From Elusimicrobiales bacterium (GTDB lineage: Bacteria; Elusimicrobiota; Elusimicrobia; Elusimicrobiales; Elusimicrobiaceae): 64,000 nucleotides of DNA. Below, piece after piece: positions 51,976 to 61,762 of the stretch. The notes under the pieces were generated by a model. The model ran no database searches. It saw only the letters and a program-made list of their open reading frames with translations, and was not told where the DNA came from. Position 1 is the first letter of the stretch, and each line of letters opens with the position of its first letter. Location: NCBI GenBank assembly GCA_041651175.1, contig JBAZJT010000002.1:1-64000 (forward strand), in the 5' to 3' direction. Made by a program: the position numbers and the translations under genes.

Positions 51976-53044
51976 CCGCCGCTGTAAGGTTGGCGAGCGC
52001 GAAGTCCAGCGCCTTGCCCGCCATTTGCAGCGCGTCGGCCCGTTTGGACACGGACTCGCGCATAATTTCCGCCAGCCGGCTGGCGTTTCCCGCCGGAAAA
52101 ATCCTGCCGGAAAAGCCGTCTTTTATTATTTCGCGGTGGCCGCCAATGTCGCTGGCTATCACCGGCACGCCCATCGCCATTGATTCGCGCAGCGAGCCGG
52201 AAACCGCCTCCCCCGCGATTGCGGCGTTGACGCTTGCCGACAGGACCGAAATTATTTCCGGCACATCCTCCCGGAACCCCAGCAGGCGCAGACGCTGTTC
52301 GCCCAGGCCGAGCTTGCGCGCCTCGCCCTTTATCCATTCCCCGTCGGTGTCCCTGCCGGCGCAGACGAAAGCCGCCTTTACGTTCTGCTTCAGCAGTCCT
52401 GCGGCTGCGGCAAGGAAAATGTGCTGGCCCTTGTCGCGGCTGCAATTGCCGATAAGCCCTATTATCGGCATGCCGTCGGGAAAGCCCAGTTCCCCCAGCA
52501 CGGCCCAGTCCGGCTTGCGTGGCGCAAAGCGCGTTTCGTCCACGCCGCTGTAGACGACGGTTATTTTTTCGCGGGCTATGCCGTAATCGGCCAGTATTTG
52601 CGCCACCGCTTCCGCCACGGCGATATAGCCGCTCACGCGCGGGCTTTTGTACTTGAACCGGCTGAACAGGTTGCGCCGCAGCGGATGCGACACCCTGCGC
52701 GAAACGATAAACGGCGCGCGGTGCGCCGCTATGTAACAGGCCGCCAGTCCCGCCGCGTGCGCCATGGGATGATGCGCGTGTATTATGTCCGGCTTTTCGG
52801 CGTCTATCAGCCTTGCCAGCTTGAGCGCCGCGGCTATGTCGTAATCCTGAAAAGGCTGCCAGTTGATGGTTCTGACCCCGCAGCACGATGCGCGGGCGAA
52901 AAGCGTGCCGTTCCGGGGGCAGATGGCCACCACCTCCCAGCCGTGCCTTGCCAGCCCCTGCGCCAGCATCAGCATCTGCGTCGCGCCGCCGGACCAGCCG
53001 ACGCTTTCGCTTATAAGGAAGATCTTGCCGCGCGAGTTGTCCAT
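51860..53044 (-). CDS. Glycosyltransferase family 4
   Basis: 394 residues with the GT-B fold of GT4: SVGWSGGATQMLMLAQGLARHGW at the N terminus, DIIHAHHPMAHAAG, GYIAVAEAV, and in the C-terminal half SVNAAIAGEAVSGSLRESMAMGVPVIASDIGGHREII, the E-x7-E donor-binding region. The sugar and acceptor are unknown; polysaccharide or LPS assembly is likely. The last 39 codons lie antisense to the mscS end, so the extreme C terminus, rich in Ala, may not be constrained. Confidence 0.85.
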   Translation of the reverse strand: MDNSRGKIFLISESVGWSGGATQMLMLAQGLARHGWEVVAICPRNGTLFARASCCGVRTINWQPFQDYDIAAALKLARLIDAEKPDIIHAHHPMAHAAGLAACYIAAHRAPFIVSRRVSHPLRRNLFSRFKYKSPRVSGYIAVAEAVAQILADYGIAREKITVVYSGVDETRFAPRKPDWAVLGELGFPDGMPIIGLIGNCSRDKGQHIFLAAAAGLLKQNVKAAFVCAGRDTDGEWIKGEARKLGLGEQRLRLLGFREDVPEIISVLSASVNAAIAGEAVSGSLRESMAMGVPVIASDIGGHREIIKDGFSGRIFPAGNASRLAEIMRESVSKRADALQMAGKALDFALANLTAAAMVAKTEQRYLELISRRAAHAESASDTPGAGPAAQALP

Positions 53045-53159
53045 ATAGAATTAACGCCGCGCCGCGCGCCTTTATTGCCGCCGCGGAAATTTGCTAGATT
53101 AAATTGTACCAAGGTGCTGTCCGTTATCCGAAAAAATTTCCGTCGCGGAGGCCCCATTG

Positions 53160-54704
53160 ATGAGCGGAGCCGGAACGATAATTGTGCTGGACTTCGGTAG
53201 CCAGTACACCCAGCTTATAGCGCGCAGGCTGCGCGAGCGGGGGGTTTATGCCGAGATACTGCCTTTTCACGCGCCGGCGGGGGAGATAAAAGCCAAAAAC
53301 CCCGCCGGCCTTGTCTTTTCCGGCGGGCCGGCCAGCGTGCACCAGGCCAAATCCCCCAGGCCGGACCCGGCGGTATACTCAATGGGGCTGCCGGTGCTGG
53401 GGATATGCTACGGCATGCAGCTTCTGGCCAGCGAAAGCGGCGGCAAAGTCGCCCCCGCCGGAAAGCGGGAATATGGTTTTGCGGAAGTTTCCGTTTCGCT
53501 CAAAAATTGCCCGCTTTTCGCGGGGGTCAAACCGCGCTTCAAGGCGTGGATGAGCCACGGCGACGCCGTTGAAAACACCGGCGCGGGCTTCCGCTCCGCC
53601 GCGAAAACCGCCGATTCCGGTTTTGCCGCCGCCGTGGACGCAAAACGCGGTTGGTATGCGGTGCAGTTCCATCCCGAAGTCGCGCATACCGGCGAAGGCG
53701 CCAAAATACTGGATAATTTTGCCCGCAAAATCTGCGGCGTGAAAGGCCGGTGGACGCCGGCCTCCATGATTGAGGAATCCGTCGCCCGCATAAAAGAGCA
53801 GGCCGGCGGGGACAGCGTCATATGCGGCCTCTCTGGCGGGGTGGATTCGTCGGTGGTGGCCGCGCTTGCCCAGCGCGCGGTCGGCGACCGGCTTTTCTGC
53901 ATTTTCGTGGACACCGGCCTGCTGCGCGCCGGAGACAGGGAGCGCGTTGAAAAGCACCTTGGCCGCGAGCTGGGGCTGCGCGTCAAAACCGTGGACGCCT
54001 CCGCGCTGTTTCTCAAGCGGCTTTCCGGTGTGGAAGAGCCGGAAAAAAAGCGCAAAATAATCGGCAAAACCTTCATAGAGGTCTTTGAGCGCGAGGCCCG
54101 CCGCGTCAAAAACGCCAAATTCCTGGCACAGGGGACGCTGTATCCCGATGTTATAGAGTCGGTTTCCGTGCTGGGGCCTTCGGCGGCGATAAAAAGCCAT
54201 CATAATGTGGGCGGCCTGCCGGAGAAAATGAAGCTAAAGCTCATAGAGCCGCTGCGCTTCCTGTTCAAGGACGAGGTGCGCGCGCTGGGCCGCAGCATGG
54301 GCATTTCAGACGAGATTCTGGAAATACAGCCTTTTCCCGGACCCGGCCTTGCCATACGGATACTGGGCGAAGTTACGCCCCAGCGGCTGGCGCTGGTCCG
54401 CGCGGCGGACGCCATCGCGCGCGAGGAATTGCGGCGCGACGGCTGGCACAGGAAGGCGTGGCAGTCTTTTGCCGCGCTGCTGCCGGTTAAATCGGTGGGT
54501 GTGATGGGCGACGAGCGCACCTACGAAAACGTAATCGCGCTGCGCTCGGTGGACAGTTCCGACGGCATGACCGCGGACTGGACCCGCCTCCCGCACGAAC
54601 TGCTGCGGCGCATATCCAGCCGCATAGTAAGCGAACTTAGGGGAATAAACAGGGTTGTCTATGACATCACTTCAAAACCGCCCGCAACAATTGAATGGGA
54701 ATGA
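53160..54704 (+). CDS. guaA: GMP synthase (glutamine-hydrolysing)
   Basis: 514 residues. A class I amidotransferase domain with Cys83 in GICYGMQ and a VQFHPEV His/Glu is joined to an ATP-pyrophosphatase domain with the SGGVDSSVVAAL P-loop and a dimerisation tail ending in TIEWE. It turns XMP into GMP. A GGAGG site precedes the ATG; a TTG at 53157 is directly upstream and in frame. It leads the purine operon, with purC overlapping its end by 44 bases. The 115-base spacer before it (53045-53159) holds no recognised riboswitch. Confidence 0.95.
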   Translation: MSGAGTIIVLDFGSQYTQLIARRLRERGVYAEILPFHAPAGEIKAKNPAGLVFSGGPASVHQAKSPRPDPAVYSMGLPVLGICYGMQLLASESGGKVAPAGKREYGFAEVSVSLKNCPLFAGVKPRFKAWMSHGDAVENTGAGFRSAAKTADSGFAAAVDAKRGWYAVQFHPEVAHTGEGAKILDNFARKICGVKGRWTPASMIEESVARIKEQAGGDSVICGLSGGVDSSVVAALAQRAVGDRLFCIFVDTGLLRAGDRERVEKHLGRELGLRVKTVDASALFLKRLSGVEEPEKKRKIIGKTFIEVFEREARRVKNAKFLAQGTLYPDVIESVSVLGPSAAIKSHHNVGGLPEKMKLKLIEPLRFLFKDEVRALGRSMGISDEILEIQPFPGPGLAIRILGEVTPQRLALVRAADAIAREELRRDGWHRKAWQSFAALLPVKSVGVMGDERTYENVIALRSVDSSDGMTADWTRLPHELLRRISSRIVSELRGINRVVYDITSKPPATIEWE

Positions 54705-55557
54705 GCTGCCTCTGCCGCTTCTGCGCCGCGGCAAGGTAAGGGACGTCTACGATTTGGGCGATAAGCTGCTGCTGCTAGCCACGGACCGCCTGTCGGCCTT
54801 TGACTGGGTGCTGCCGACTCCGGTCCCGGAAAAAGGCGCGCTGCTTACCGCCATCAGCGAATTCTGGTTCGGCAAAACCGCGCATATCGCGCCCAATCAT
54901 TTCATCTCCCGCCCTAAGGAAATCGGCGGCGTGAAACTTTCCGATTGGCAGGCCGCGCGCGCCACGCTGGTTAAAAAGGCCAAACGCATAGATTATGAAT
55001 GCGTTGTGCGCGGCTGGCTGTCCGGCTCCGGCTGGAGCGAGTATGAGAAAACCGGCGCGGTTTGCGGCGAGAAGCTGCCGCCCGGGCTGCATGAATCCGA
55101 GAGGCTGCCCGTCCCGATATTCACCCCCGCCGCCAAAAACGACACCGGCCATGACGAGAACGTCAGCTTCGCCCGCATGGCTGCGGACTTGGGCGCGGAA
55201 AAAGCCGCCGCTTTGCGCGATTTAAGCCTCGCCCTTTACAATTTCGGCGCGCAATGGCTGGAGCCGCGCGGCATAATCCTTGCCGACACCAAATTTGAGT
55301 TCGGCGAAATAGACGGCGAAATAACCGTCATAGACGAGCTGCTGACGCCGGATTCCTCGCGTTTCTGGGACAAGACTTTCTGGAAGCCCGGCGGCTCGCC
55401 GCCCAGTTTTGACAAGCAGTTCGCGCGCGATTACCTGAGCGGCTGCGGCTGGGACAAAAACTCCCCGCCTCCGCCGCTTCCGCCGGAGATAACGGAAAAA
55501 ACGGCGGCCAGATACAGGGAGGCTTTCTCCCGGATAACGGAGCGGACATGGAAATAG
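54661..55557 (+). CDS. purC: SAICAR synthetase
   Basis: 298 residues from ATG 54661. LLRRGKVRDVYDLGDKLLLLATDRLSAFDWVLP is the ATP-binding start of PurC, and later GIILADTKFEFGE and DELLTPDSSRFW complete the SAICAR synthetase signature. It condenses carboxyaminoimidazole ribotide with aspartate. The ATG lies 44 bases inside guaA; an in-frame TTG nearer to the guaA end is a possible later start. The stop overlaps purS by 10 bases. Confidence 0.92.
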   Translation: MTSLQNRPQQLNGNELPLPLLRRGKVRDVYDLGDKLLLLATDRLSAFDWVLPTPVPEKGALLTAISEFWFGKTAHIAPNHFISRPKEIGGVKLSDWQAARATLVKKAKRIDYECVVRGWLSGSGWSEYEKTGAVCGEKLPPGLHESERLPVPIFTPAAKNDTGHDENVSFARMAADLGAEKAAALRDLSLALYNFGAQWLEPRGIILADTKFEFGEIDGEITVIDELLTPDSSRFWDKTFWKPGGSPPSFDKQFARDYLSGCGWDKNSPPPPLPPEITEKTAARYREAFSRITERTWK

Positions 55558-55994
55558 AGGTTTGCCTTAAACCGCAGTTCATGGACGCCGGCGCCGCCGG
55601 CGCGATGCACGAGTTAAACCTGGCGGGGGAGGCGGAAATCTCCGCCGCCAGAACCGCCAGGATTTACTCATTTTCCGGCGATATTCCCCGCGCGCGGCTG
55701 GGCGAAATCGCGGGAAAGCTGCTCTGCGACCCTGTAACCGAAAGCTGGGGTTTTTCGCCTTACCTTTTGCCGGAAAAGGGCTGGAAGCGGGTGGAGGTTC
55801 GGTTCAAAAATTCCGTTACCGACCCCGCCGGCGAAAGCGTGGAGGAGGCCCTTGCCGGGAAACTGCCGCCGGGCTGCCGGGTGCGCTGCGCCGACGTGTA
55901 TCTGTTCAAGACCGCCGCCGGGGCGCAAAAGCTGGAGCGCGCCGTGCTGGATACCCTCGCAAACGAGCTTGTGTGCGCCGTAAAGGTGATATAA
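55548..55994 (+). CDS. purS: FGAM synthase subunit PurS, tandem duplicated
   Basis: 148 residues, about twice the usual PurS length. Two PurS-like units are visible: residues 1 to about 72 (IEVCLKPQFMDAGAAGAMHELN) and about 77-148 (VEVRFKNSVTDPAGESVEEAL ... VCAVKVI). PurS bridges PurL and PurQ in the three-part FGAM synthase, normally as a dimer, so the fused form could supply both halves in one chain. It sits directly between purC and purL. Confidence 0.85.
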   Translation: MEIEVCLKPQFMDAGAAGAMHELNLAGEAEISAARTARIYSFSGDIPRARLGEIAGKLLCDPVTESWGFSPYLLPEKGWKRVEVRFKNSVTDPAGESVEEALAGKLPPGCRVRCADVYLFKTAAGAQKLERAVLDTLANELVCAVKVI

Positions 55995-55996
55995 CC

Positions 55997-58411
55997 ATGC
56001 CAACCCTTGCAAAACCCCTTCCCGTAAAAGCGGAACTTGAGGATTTCCTGAAACTCTCCGGCTCGTCGCTCTTGGCCCTGAGCAAAGAATACGGCTGGTC
56101 GCTCAACCGGCCTGAGATGGAGTTGGCGCAAAAGTATTTCGGAAAGCTGGGCCGTCCGCCCTCGCGCGGCGAGATGGAGACCATAGCCCAGACCTGGTCC
56201 GAGCATTGCAAGCACAAGACGTTCTCCGGCCCCGTGAAATTCACAAGCGGCGGCAGAACCGAGCGCATCCCCAATCTTTTCAAGGAAACCATAGTAAAGG
56301 CCACGCGCGAACTGGACAAGAAATGGTGCCTGTCGGTTTTTGAAGACAATGCCGGCGTGGTGGAATTCGGCAAAGGCGGCAAATGGGCGCTGGCCTTCAA
56401 GGCCGAAACCCACAACCACCCCTGCGCGCTGGAGCCGTACGGCGGCTCGGAAACCGGCGTGGGCGGCGTTATCCGCGACGTGTTGGGAGTGGGGCTTGGC
56501 GCAAAACCGGTGCTTAACACCGATATTTTCTGCTTCGCGCCGCCGGGACTGCGCGAAAACCTGCCGCAAAGCGCGCTTGCGCCGGAGCGGGTGCTGCGCG
56601 GCGTCGTAACCGGCGTGCGCGATTACGGCAACCGCATGGGCATACCGACTGCGGCGGGCGCGGTGTGCTTTGACAAGGGGTATATGCTCAACCCGCTGGT
56701 GTTTGTGGGCACCGTCGGCATAATGCCGCGCAAGGCGGTGCATAAGGAAGTCCGCCCTGGCGACCTTATAGTCTGCGCCGGCGGCAGGACAGGCCGGGAC
56801 GGCATTCACGGCGCGACATTCTCCTCCGCGGATATAGACGAGGATTCGCCGGCGTCGGCTGTGCAGATAGGCCATCCCCTTAACGAAAAGCGGGTGCTGG
56901 ACGCGCAGCTTAAAGCGCGCGACCGCAGCCTTTACCGCGGGGTTACGGATTGCGGCGCGGGCGGGTTTTCCTCGGCAATCGGCGAACTGGGCGCGGAAAC
57001 CGGCGCGCGGGTGTATCTGGAGCGCGCGCCGCTCAAGGACGCCGCCGTGCTGGACTGGGAAATCTGGGTTTCCGAATCCCAGGAGCGCATGATATACGCC
57101 GTCCCTCCGGGAAAACTGCGCGAGTTTGAGAATGTTTTCGCGGGCGAGGGCTGCCAGACCGCCGTGCTGGGCGAGTTTTCCGGCAAAAGGCTTTGCGTAA
57201 CCTATAACGGAAAAACAGTGGTTGACCTGGATATGGAATTCCTGCACGGCGCCTGCCCCAAAATAGAAAAACCCGCCGTCTGGAAGCCGGCAAAGCCGCG
57301 CCGCGCAAAACTTCGCAAAACCGGCGCCCGGTTTTTAGAGGACATGCTGGCAAACCTCAATATTTGCAGCCGGGAGTTCATGATACGCCAGTACGACCAC
57401 GAGGTGCAGGGCGGCACGGTCTTAAAGCCGCTTTCCGGCGCAAACGGCGGCCCGCAGGACGGCTGCGTCATCTGGCCGCATGCCGCCACCGGCGACACCC
57501 GCGATTATTGCGGCTTTGCCGCGGCGCACGGCATCAACCCCGCCGCCGGCAAAATAGACCCCTACGAGATGGCCCTCCAGTGCGCCGACGAGGCGATGCG
57601 CGGCCTGGCCTGCATGGGCGCGGACGTCTCCCGCGCGGCTTTGCTGGACAATTTCTGCTGGGGCAGCCCGGAGAACAAAACGCTCATGGGCGCGCTGGTG
57701 CTGGCCGCGCGCGGCTGCTACGACGCCGCAAAGGCGTATCAGGCGCCGTTTATATCGGGCAAGGACAGTTTTTACAACCAGGCCAAAGACGCGCGCGGCA
57801 GGAATTTGGCCATTCCCTGCACTCTGCTGGTTTCGGCTGTGGCGCCGGTGGAGGATGTGCGGCGCACAATCAGCTCGGATTTGAAGCGCGACGGCTCCGC
57901 GCTCTATATTCTGGGCGCGACGCGCGACGATATCGGCCCCTCGGTATACCGCGAGATGACGGGGATAAGCTGCAACAGCCTTTCAAAGACCGATGCCGCC
58001 GGGAATTTCGCGCTCTACAAGGCGCTGGCAAAGGCGATGGGCAGGGGGCTGGTCCTGTCGGCGCATGACTGTTCTCAGGGCGGGCTTGCCGTCTGCGCGG
58101 CGGAAATGGCTTTTGCCGGCGGCATCGGCGCGGAAATAGTGCTGGACGCCGCGCCTTATGAAGGCCCCGGCCTTTCGCCGGAGATGCTGCTGTATTCCGA
58201 AACCTCCGGCAGAATACTGCTTGAAGTTTCTCCGCAGGACGAGAAAAAATTCCTCGCCGCCATGAAGGGCTTTGCCGCCGCGCGCATAGGCCGCACAGGC
58301 GGGAAGGAGCTGGGCTTTGTCTGGCAGGGCGCGCCGTATCTGGCGGCGGATATTGAAAGGCTGCGGCTGCGCTGGCAAAACGGCCTGGTGGCCGCGCTGG
58401 AGGGAAAATGA
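55997..58411 (+). CDS. purL: FGAM synthase large subunit PurL
   Basis: 804 residues of the small (Bacillus-type) PurL. TWSEHCKHKTFSGP near residue 67, FKAETHNHPCALEPYGGSETGVGGVIRDVLG, the GVTDCGAGGFSSAIGELG loop and DCSQGGLAVCAAEMAF in the second half mark the duplicated PurM-like domains. With PurS and PurQ it makes FGAM from FGAR. ATG 55997 lies two bases after the purS stop. It overlaps purQ by ATGA. Confidence 0.95.
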   Translation: MPTLAKPLPVKAELEDFLKLSGSSLLALSKEYGWSLNRPEMELAQKYFGKLGRPPSRGEMETIAQTWSEHCKHKTFSGPVKFTSGGRTERIPNLFKETIVKATRELDKKWCLSVFEDNAGVVEFGKGGKWALAFKAETHNHPCALEPYGGSETGVGGVIRDVLGVGLGAKPVLNTDIFCFAPPGLRENLPQSALAPERVLRGVVTGVRDYGNRMGIPTAAGAVCFDKGYMLNPLVFVGTVGIMPRKAVHKEVRPGDLIVCAGGRTGRDGIHGATFSSADIDEDSPASAVQIGHPLNEKRVLDAQLKARDRSLYRGVTDCGAGGFSSAIGELGAETGARVYLERAPLKDAAVLDWEIWVSESQERMIYAVPPGKLREFENVFAGEGCQTAVLGEFSGKRLCVTYNGKTVVDLDMEFLHGACPKIEKPAVWKPAKPRRAKLRKTGARFLEDMLANLNICSREFMIRQYDHEVQGGTVLKPLSGANGGPQDGCVIWPHAATGDTRDYCGFAAAHGINPAAGKIDPYEMALQCADEAMRGLACMGADVSRAALLDNFCWGSPENKTLMGALVLAARGCYDAAKAYQAPFISGKDSFYNQAKDARGRNLAIPCTLLVSAVAPVEDVRRTISSDLKRDGSALYILGATRDDIGPSVYREMTGISCNSLSKTDAAGNFALYKALAKAMGRGLVLSAHDCSQGGLAVCAAEMAFAGGIGAEIVLDAAPYEGPGLSPEMLLYSETSGRILLEVSPQDEKKFLAAMKGFAAARIGRTGGKELGFVWQGAPYLAADIERLRLRWQNGLVAALEGK

Positions 58412-59142
58412 GCAAAGCGAAAGTCCTTGTGGTGCGCGCCCCCGGCACCAACTGCGACTGCGAGACGGCGGATTCCTTCCGCCACCTAGGCGCGGCGGCG
58501 CAGGCGGTTGTTATCGGCGATATAGTCTCCGGCAAAACCGCGTTTTCGGATTTTGACATCGCCGCTTTCCCCGGCGGGTTTTCCTACGGCGATTATATCG
58601 CCGCCGGCAGAATTCACGCCGCCGCGCTGGATAAAGTGCGCGGCGAACTTGAGCGTTTCATAAAATCCGGCAGGCCGGTAATCGGGATATGCAACGGCTT
58701 CCAGATCCTTGTGAAGGCCGGTCTGCTGCCTTTTGCCGGCGGGCAGAGCGCGAGCTTTACCTTCAACGACAACGGGCGCTTCACCGCCAGATGGGTGCGG
58801 CTGAAGGTCAACCCCAAAAGCCGCTGCCTGTTCACCCAAAACCTGCCGGCGGAGATTGACCTGCCCATCGCCCACGGCGAGGGGAAATTCGTAACGCGGT
58901 CCGCCGCGGTGTTGTCCGAAATACGGGCGGGGCATTGCGCCGCGCTGCAATATGTTGAAAACCCCAACGGCGCGCAGGACGATATCGCCGGGCTTTGCAA
59001 CCCGGAAGGCAACTGTTTCGGGCTTATGCCGCATCCGGAGCGGTTCGCCTTCCCGTTCCAGCATCCGGGCTGGCGCAAAAACCGCTCCTCCCGCGCCGAC
59101 GGGATGGATATACTGGCCAACGCGGTCAGATACGTCAACTAG
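58408..59142 (+). CDS. purQ: FGAM synthase glutaminase subunit PurQ
   Basis: 244 residues. APGTNCDCETADSF at the start, FPGGFSYGDYIAAG, nucleophile Cys95 in GICNGFQIL, LPIAHGEGKF and MPHPERF provide the class I glutaminase triad. It feeds ammonia to PurL. Its stop is followed after eight bases by purF. Confidence 0.95.
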   Translation: MSKAKVLVVRAPGTNCDCETADSFRHLGAAAQAVVIGDIVSGKTAFSDFDIAAFPGGFSYGDYIAAGRIHAAALDKVRGELERFIKSGRPVIGICNGFQILVKAGLLPFAGGQSASFTFNDNGRFTARWVRLKVNPKSRCLFTQNLPAEIDLPIAHGEGKFVTRSAAVLSEIRAGHCAALQYVENPNGAQDDIAGLCNPEGNCFGLMPHPERFAFPFQHPGWRKNRSSRADGMDILANAVRYVN

Positions 59143-59150
59143 GAAAAAAT

Positions 59151-60503
59151 ATGTGCGGAATATTTGCGATAGCCAATCATAAAGACAGCGCGAGGCTGGC
59201 CCACCTGGGGCTTTTCTCGCTTCAGCACCGCGGGCAGGAAAGCGCGGGGATTGTCGTGGATAACGGAGGCAAACTCTCCGCCTGCGTGGGGATGGGGCTG
59301 GTCGCCAATGTGTTTTCCGACGAGATTCTGGCGCATATGCCCGGAACCGGCGCGGTGGGGCATGTGCGCTACTCCACCGCCGGGGCCAGTATGATAAAAA
59401 ACGCCCAGCCGCTTTTATACAGCCACATTCACGGGCAGGTGTCCATCGCGCATAACGGCACACTCACCAACGCGCTCGCCCTGCGCCGCGAACTGGAGAA
59501 AAAGGGCGCCATTTTCCAGTCCTCCACCGACAGCGAGATAATAGTCCATCTCATGGCGCGCGAAAAAGGCCCGCTGGAAAACGCGGTGGTCAAAAGCCTG
59601 CCCAAACTCTGCGGCTCTTATTCCTTTATTTTTCTTGCGCCGGGGAAAATCATCGCGGCGCGCGACCCGCTGGGGTTCCGCCCGCTGGTGCTGGGCCGGG
59701 CGGGAAAGTCGTACATTCTCGCCTCCGAAACTCCGGCCATAGAAACCGCCGGCGGCAAAATAGTGCGCGAGATTGAGCCGGGGGAGGTAATCTCCATTTC
59801 CGGCGGGGTTTGCAAGACGGTGCACAGGTTCAAAAGCCCCGGAAAAACCGCAATCTGCATTTTTGAGAGGATTTATTTCGCCAGGCCGGACGCAATAGTG
59901 GAGGGCAAAAGCATACAGTCCTGCCGTTACGACATGGGCCGGCGGCTGGCGCGCGAGATGAAGGGAATCAAAGCGGACATGGTTGTGCCGGTCCCGGATT
60001 CCGGCACTCACGCGGCGTTCGGGTTCTCCAAGGAATCGGGCATACCGCTTAAAATGGCGCTGATGCGGAATCATTACATGGGCCGCTCCTTCATAAACTT
60101 CACCCAGTCCATAAGGGAGCTGACGGTGCGCCTCAAGCTTTCCCCCATCACGGATCTGGTGAAGGGAAAGGACATAATCCTCTGCGACGATTCCATAGTG
60201 CGCGGCACCACCTCGCGCAAAATAGTCGCGGGGCTGCGCCGGGCGGGCGCGCGGAAAATTTATATGGCCATCTCCTCGCCGCCCATCATCTCGCCCTGCT
60301 ATTACGGAATAGACACTCCCACAAAAGAAGAGCTTATCGCCAACCGTATGAATGTGGAGGAGACGCGCCGCTACCTCGGCGCGGACGGCCTGCACTACCT
60401 GAGCGAGGCCAGCCTGCTGGAAGCCGCCGGCGGGACGGAAAACGTCTTCTGCACGGCCTGCTTCACGGGAAAATATCCGGCAAAGAACCCGGATTTCGCA
60501 TGA
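59151..60503 (+). CDS. purF: Amidophosphoribosyltransferase
   Basis: 450 residues starting MCGIFAIANH, so Cys2 is the N-terminal nucleophile with no long propeptide. GLFSLQHRGQESAG and AHNGTLTNA lie in the glutaminase domain. The PRPP loop IILCDDSIVRGTTSRKIV and a C-terminal VFCTACFTGKYP follow, the last shared with the iron-sulfur-type PurF group. It commits PRPP to purine synthesis. AGGAAAAAAT precedes the ATG. It overlaps purD by ATGA. Confidence 0.95.
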   Translation: MCGIFAIANHKDSARLAHLGLFSLQHRGQESAGIVVDNGGKLSACVGMGLVANVFSDEILAHMPGTGAVGHVRYSTAGASMIKNAQPLLYSHIHGQVSIAHNGTLTNALALRRELEKKGAIFQSSTDSEIIVHLMAREKGPLENAVVKSLPKLCGSYSFIFLAPGKIIAARDPLGFRPLVLGRAGKSYILASETPAIETAGGKIVREIEPGEVISISGGVCKTVHRFKSPGKTAICIFERIYFARPDAIVEGKSIQSCRYDMGRRLAREMKGIKADMVVPVPDSGTHAAFGFSKESGIPLKMALMRNHYMGRSFINFTQSIRELTVRLKLSPITDLVKGKDIILCDDSIVRGTTSRKIVAGLRRAGARKIYMAISSPPIISPCYYGIDTPTKEELIANRMNVEETRRYLGADGLHYLSEASLLEAAGGTENVFCTACFTGKYPAKNPDFA

Positions 60504-61762
60504 ACATACTTTTAATCGGCTCCGGCGGAAGGGAACATGCGGTAGCGTGGAAGCTGGCGCAAAGCCCGTCGCTGGGAACATTATATTGCGCGCCCTCCTC
60601 CGCCGCGATAGCGGAGCTGGCGCAGACCGCCCCGGTTGACGCGGAGGATTTCGCCGCCGTCGCGGACTTCTGCGCCGGCAAATCGGTTGATTTGGTTTTC
60701 GTGGGGCCGGAGGCGCCGCTTGCCGCCGGAATCGCCGATTTCCTGCGCGCGCGCGGCATTGCCGTGTTCGGGCCGGGCAGGGAGGGGGCGCTGCTGGAAG
60801 CCTCCAAAAGCCGGGCCAAGCAGTTCATGCTCAGATACGGCATTCCCACCGCCGCGGCGCGGACTTTCGACGACGCCGCCGCGGCAAAGGCTGCGGTGAT
60901 GGAATCCCCGCTGCCGGTTGTGGTCAAAGCCGACGGGCTTGCCGCCGGAAAAGGCGTGCGGGTGTGCTTTACCCGCGAAGACGCGCTTGCCGCCGTATCC
61001 GATTTCATGGAGAAGAAAATTTTCGGCGGCGCGGGCGCGCGCGCGGTGCTGGAGGAGTTCATGACGGGAAGCGAAGCCTCCGCCATGGCTTTCTGCGACG
61101 GCAAAAAATGCCTGCCGCTTCCCCTTGCGCGCGACCACAAACGGCTGCTGGACGGCGACAAGGGCCCCAACACCGGCGGCATGGGCGCCTGCTGCCCGCT
61201 GCCGGATGTTGACTCAAAAACCAAAGCCGCCATCGCCTCCATTTTTGACGGTTTCCTGCGCGGCATAGCCGGAGACGGGATTGATTACCGCGGCGTCATA
61301 TACGCCGGGCTGATGCTGACGCCTCAGGGGCCCAAGGTGGTGGAATTCAACTGCCGGCTGGGCGACCCGGAAACGCAATGCCTGCTGCCAATGCTGGACT
61401 GCGACCTGGCGGCAGCCGCAAAAGCCTGCGCCGACGGCAATCTTCCCGCCGGCGCAATCCCCGTCAAAAGCGGGGCCTGCGCCGCCGTGGTGCTGGCCGC
61501 GCGCGGCTATCCCGATTCGCCGGAGAAGGGAAAAATAATCTCCGGCCTTGAAAACGCGGCGCGGCTGGAAAACACCGCGCTGTTCCACGCCGGGACCGCA
61601 AAAACCGCCGACGGCTGGGTTACAGCTGGCGGGCGGGTGCTGGCGGCAAGCGCGCTGGGCGCGGATTTGCCCGCCGCAATCGCGGCGGCCTACAGGGCCG
61701 CCGCTGAAATCCGTTTTGACGGAATGCAATACCGCGGGGACATAGGATTATGGAAAAAATAA
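60500..61762 (+). CDS. purD: Phosphoribosylamine-glycine ligase
   Basis: 420 residues of the ATP-grasp fold: MNILLIGSGGREHAVAWKLAQSP, FVGPEAPLAAG, FGPGREGALLEASKSRAK, VVKADGLAAGKGV, DHKRLLDGDKGPNTGGMGA and FNCRLGDPETQ. It makes GAR from phosphoribosylamine and glycine. It overlaps purF upstream (ATGA) and purE downstream (13 bases). Confidence 0.96.
   Translation: MNILLIGSGGREHAVAWKLAQSPSLGTLYCAPSSAAIAELAQTAPVDAEDFAAVADFCAGKSVDLVFVGPEAPLAAGIADFLRARGIAVFGPGREGALLEASKSRAKQFMLRYGIPTAAARTFDDAAAAKAAVMESPLPVVVKADGLAAGKGVRVCFTREDALAAVSDFMEKKIFGGAGARAVLEEFMTGSEASAMAFCDGKKCLPLPLARDHKRLLDGDKGPNTGGMGACCPLPDVDSKTKAAIASIFDGFLRGIAGDGIDYRGVIYAGLMLTPQGPKVVEFNCRLGDPETQCLLPMLDCDLAAAAKACADGNLPAGAIPVKSGACAAVVLAARGYPDSPEKGKIISGLENAARLENTALFHAGTAKTADGWVTAGGRVLAASALGADLPAAIAAAYRAAAEIRFDGMQYRGDIGLWKK

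Noticed and set aside
53077..53152. Inverted repeat GGAAATTT / AAATTTCC upstream of guaA
   Set aside because: Only eight bases pair cleanly, across a long spacer. It could be an operator but is too weak to annotate.
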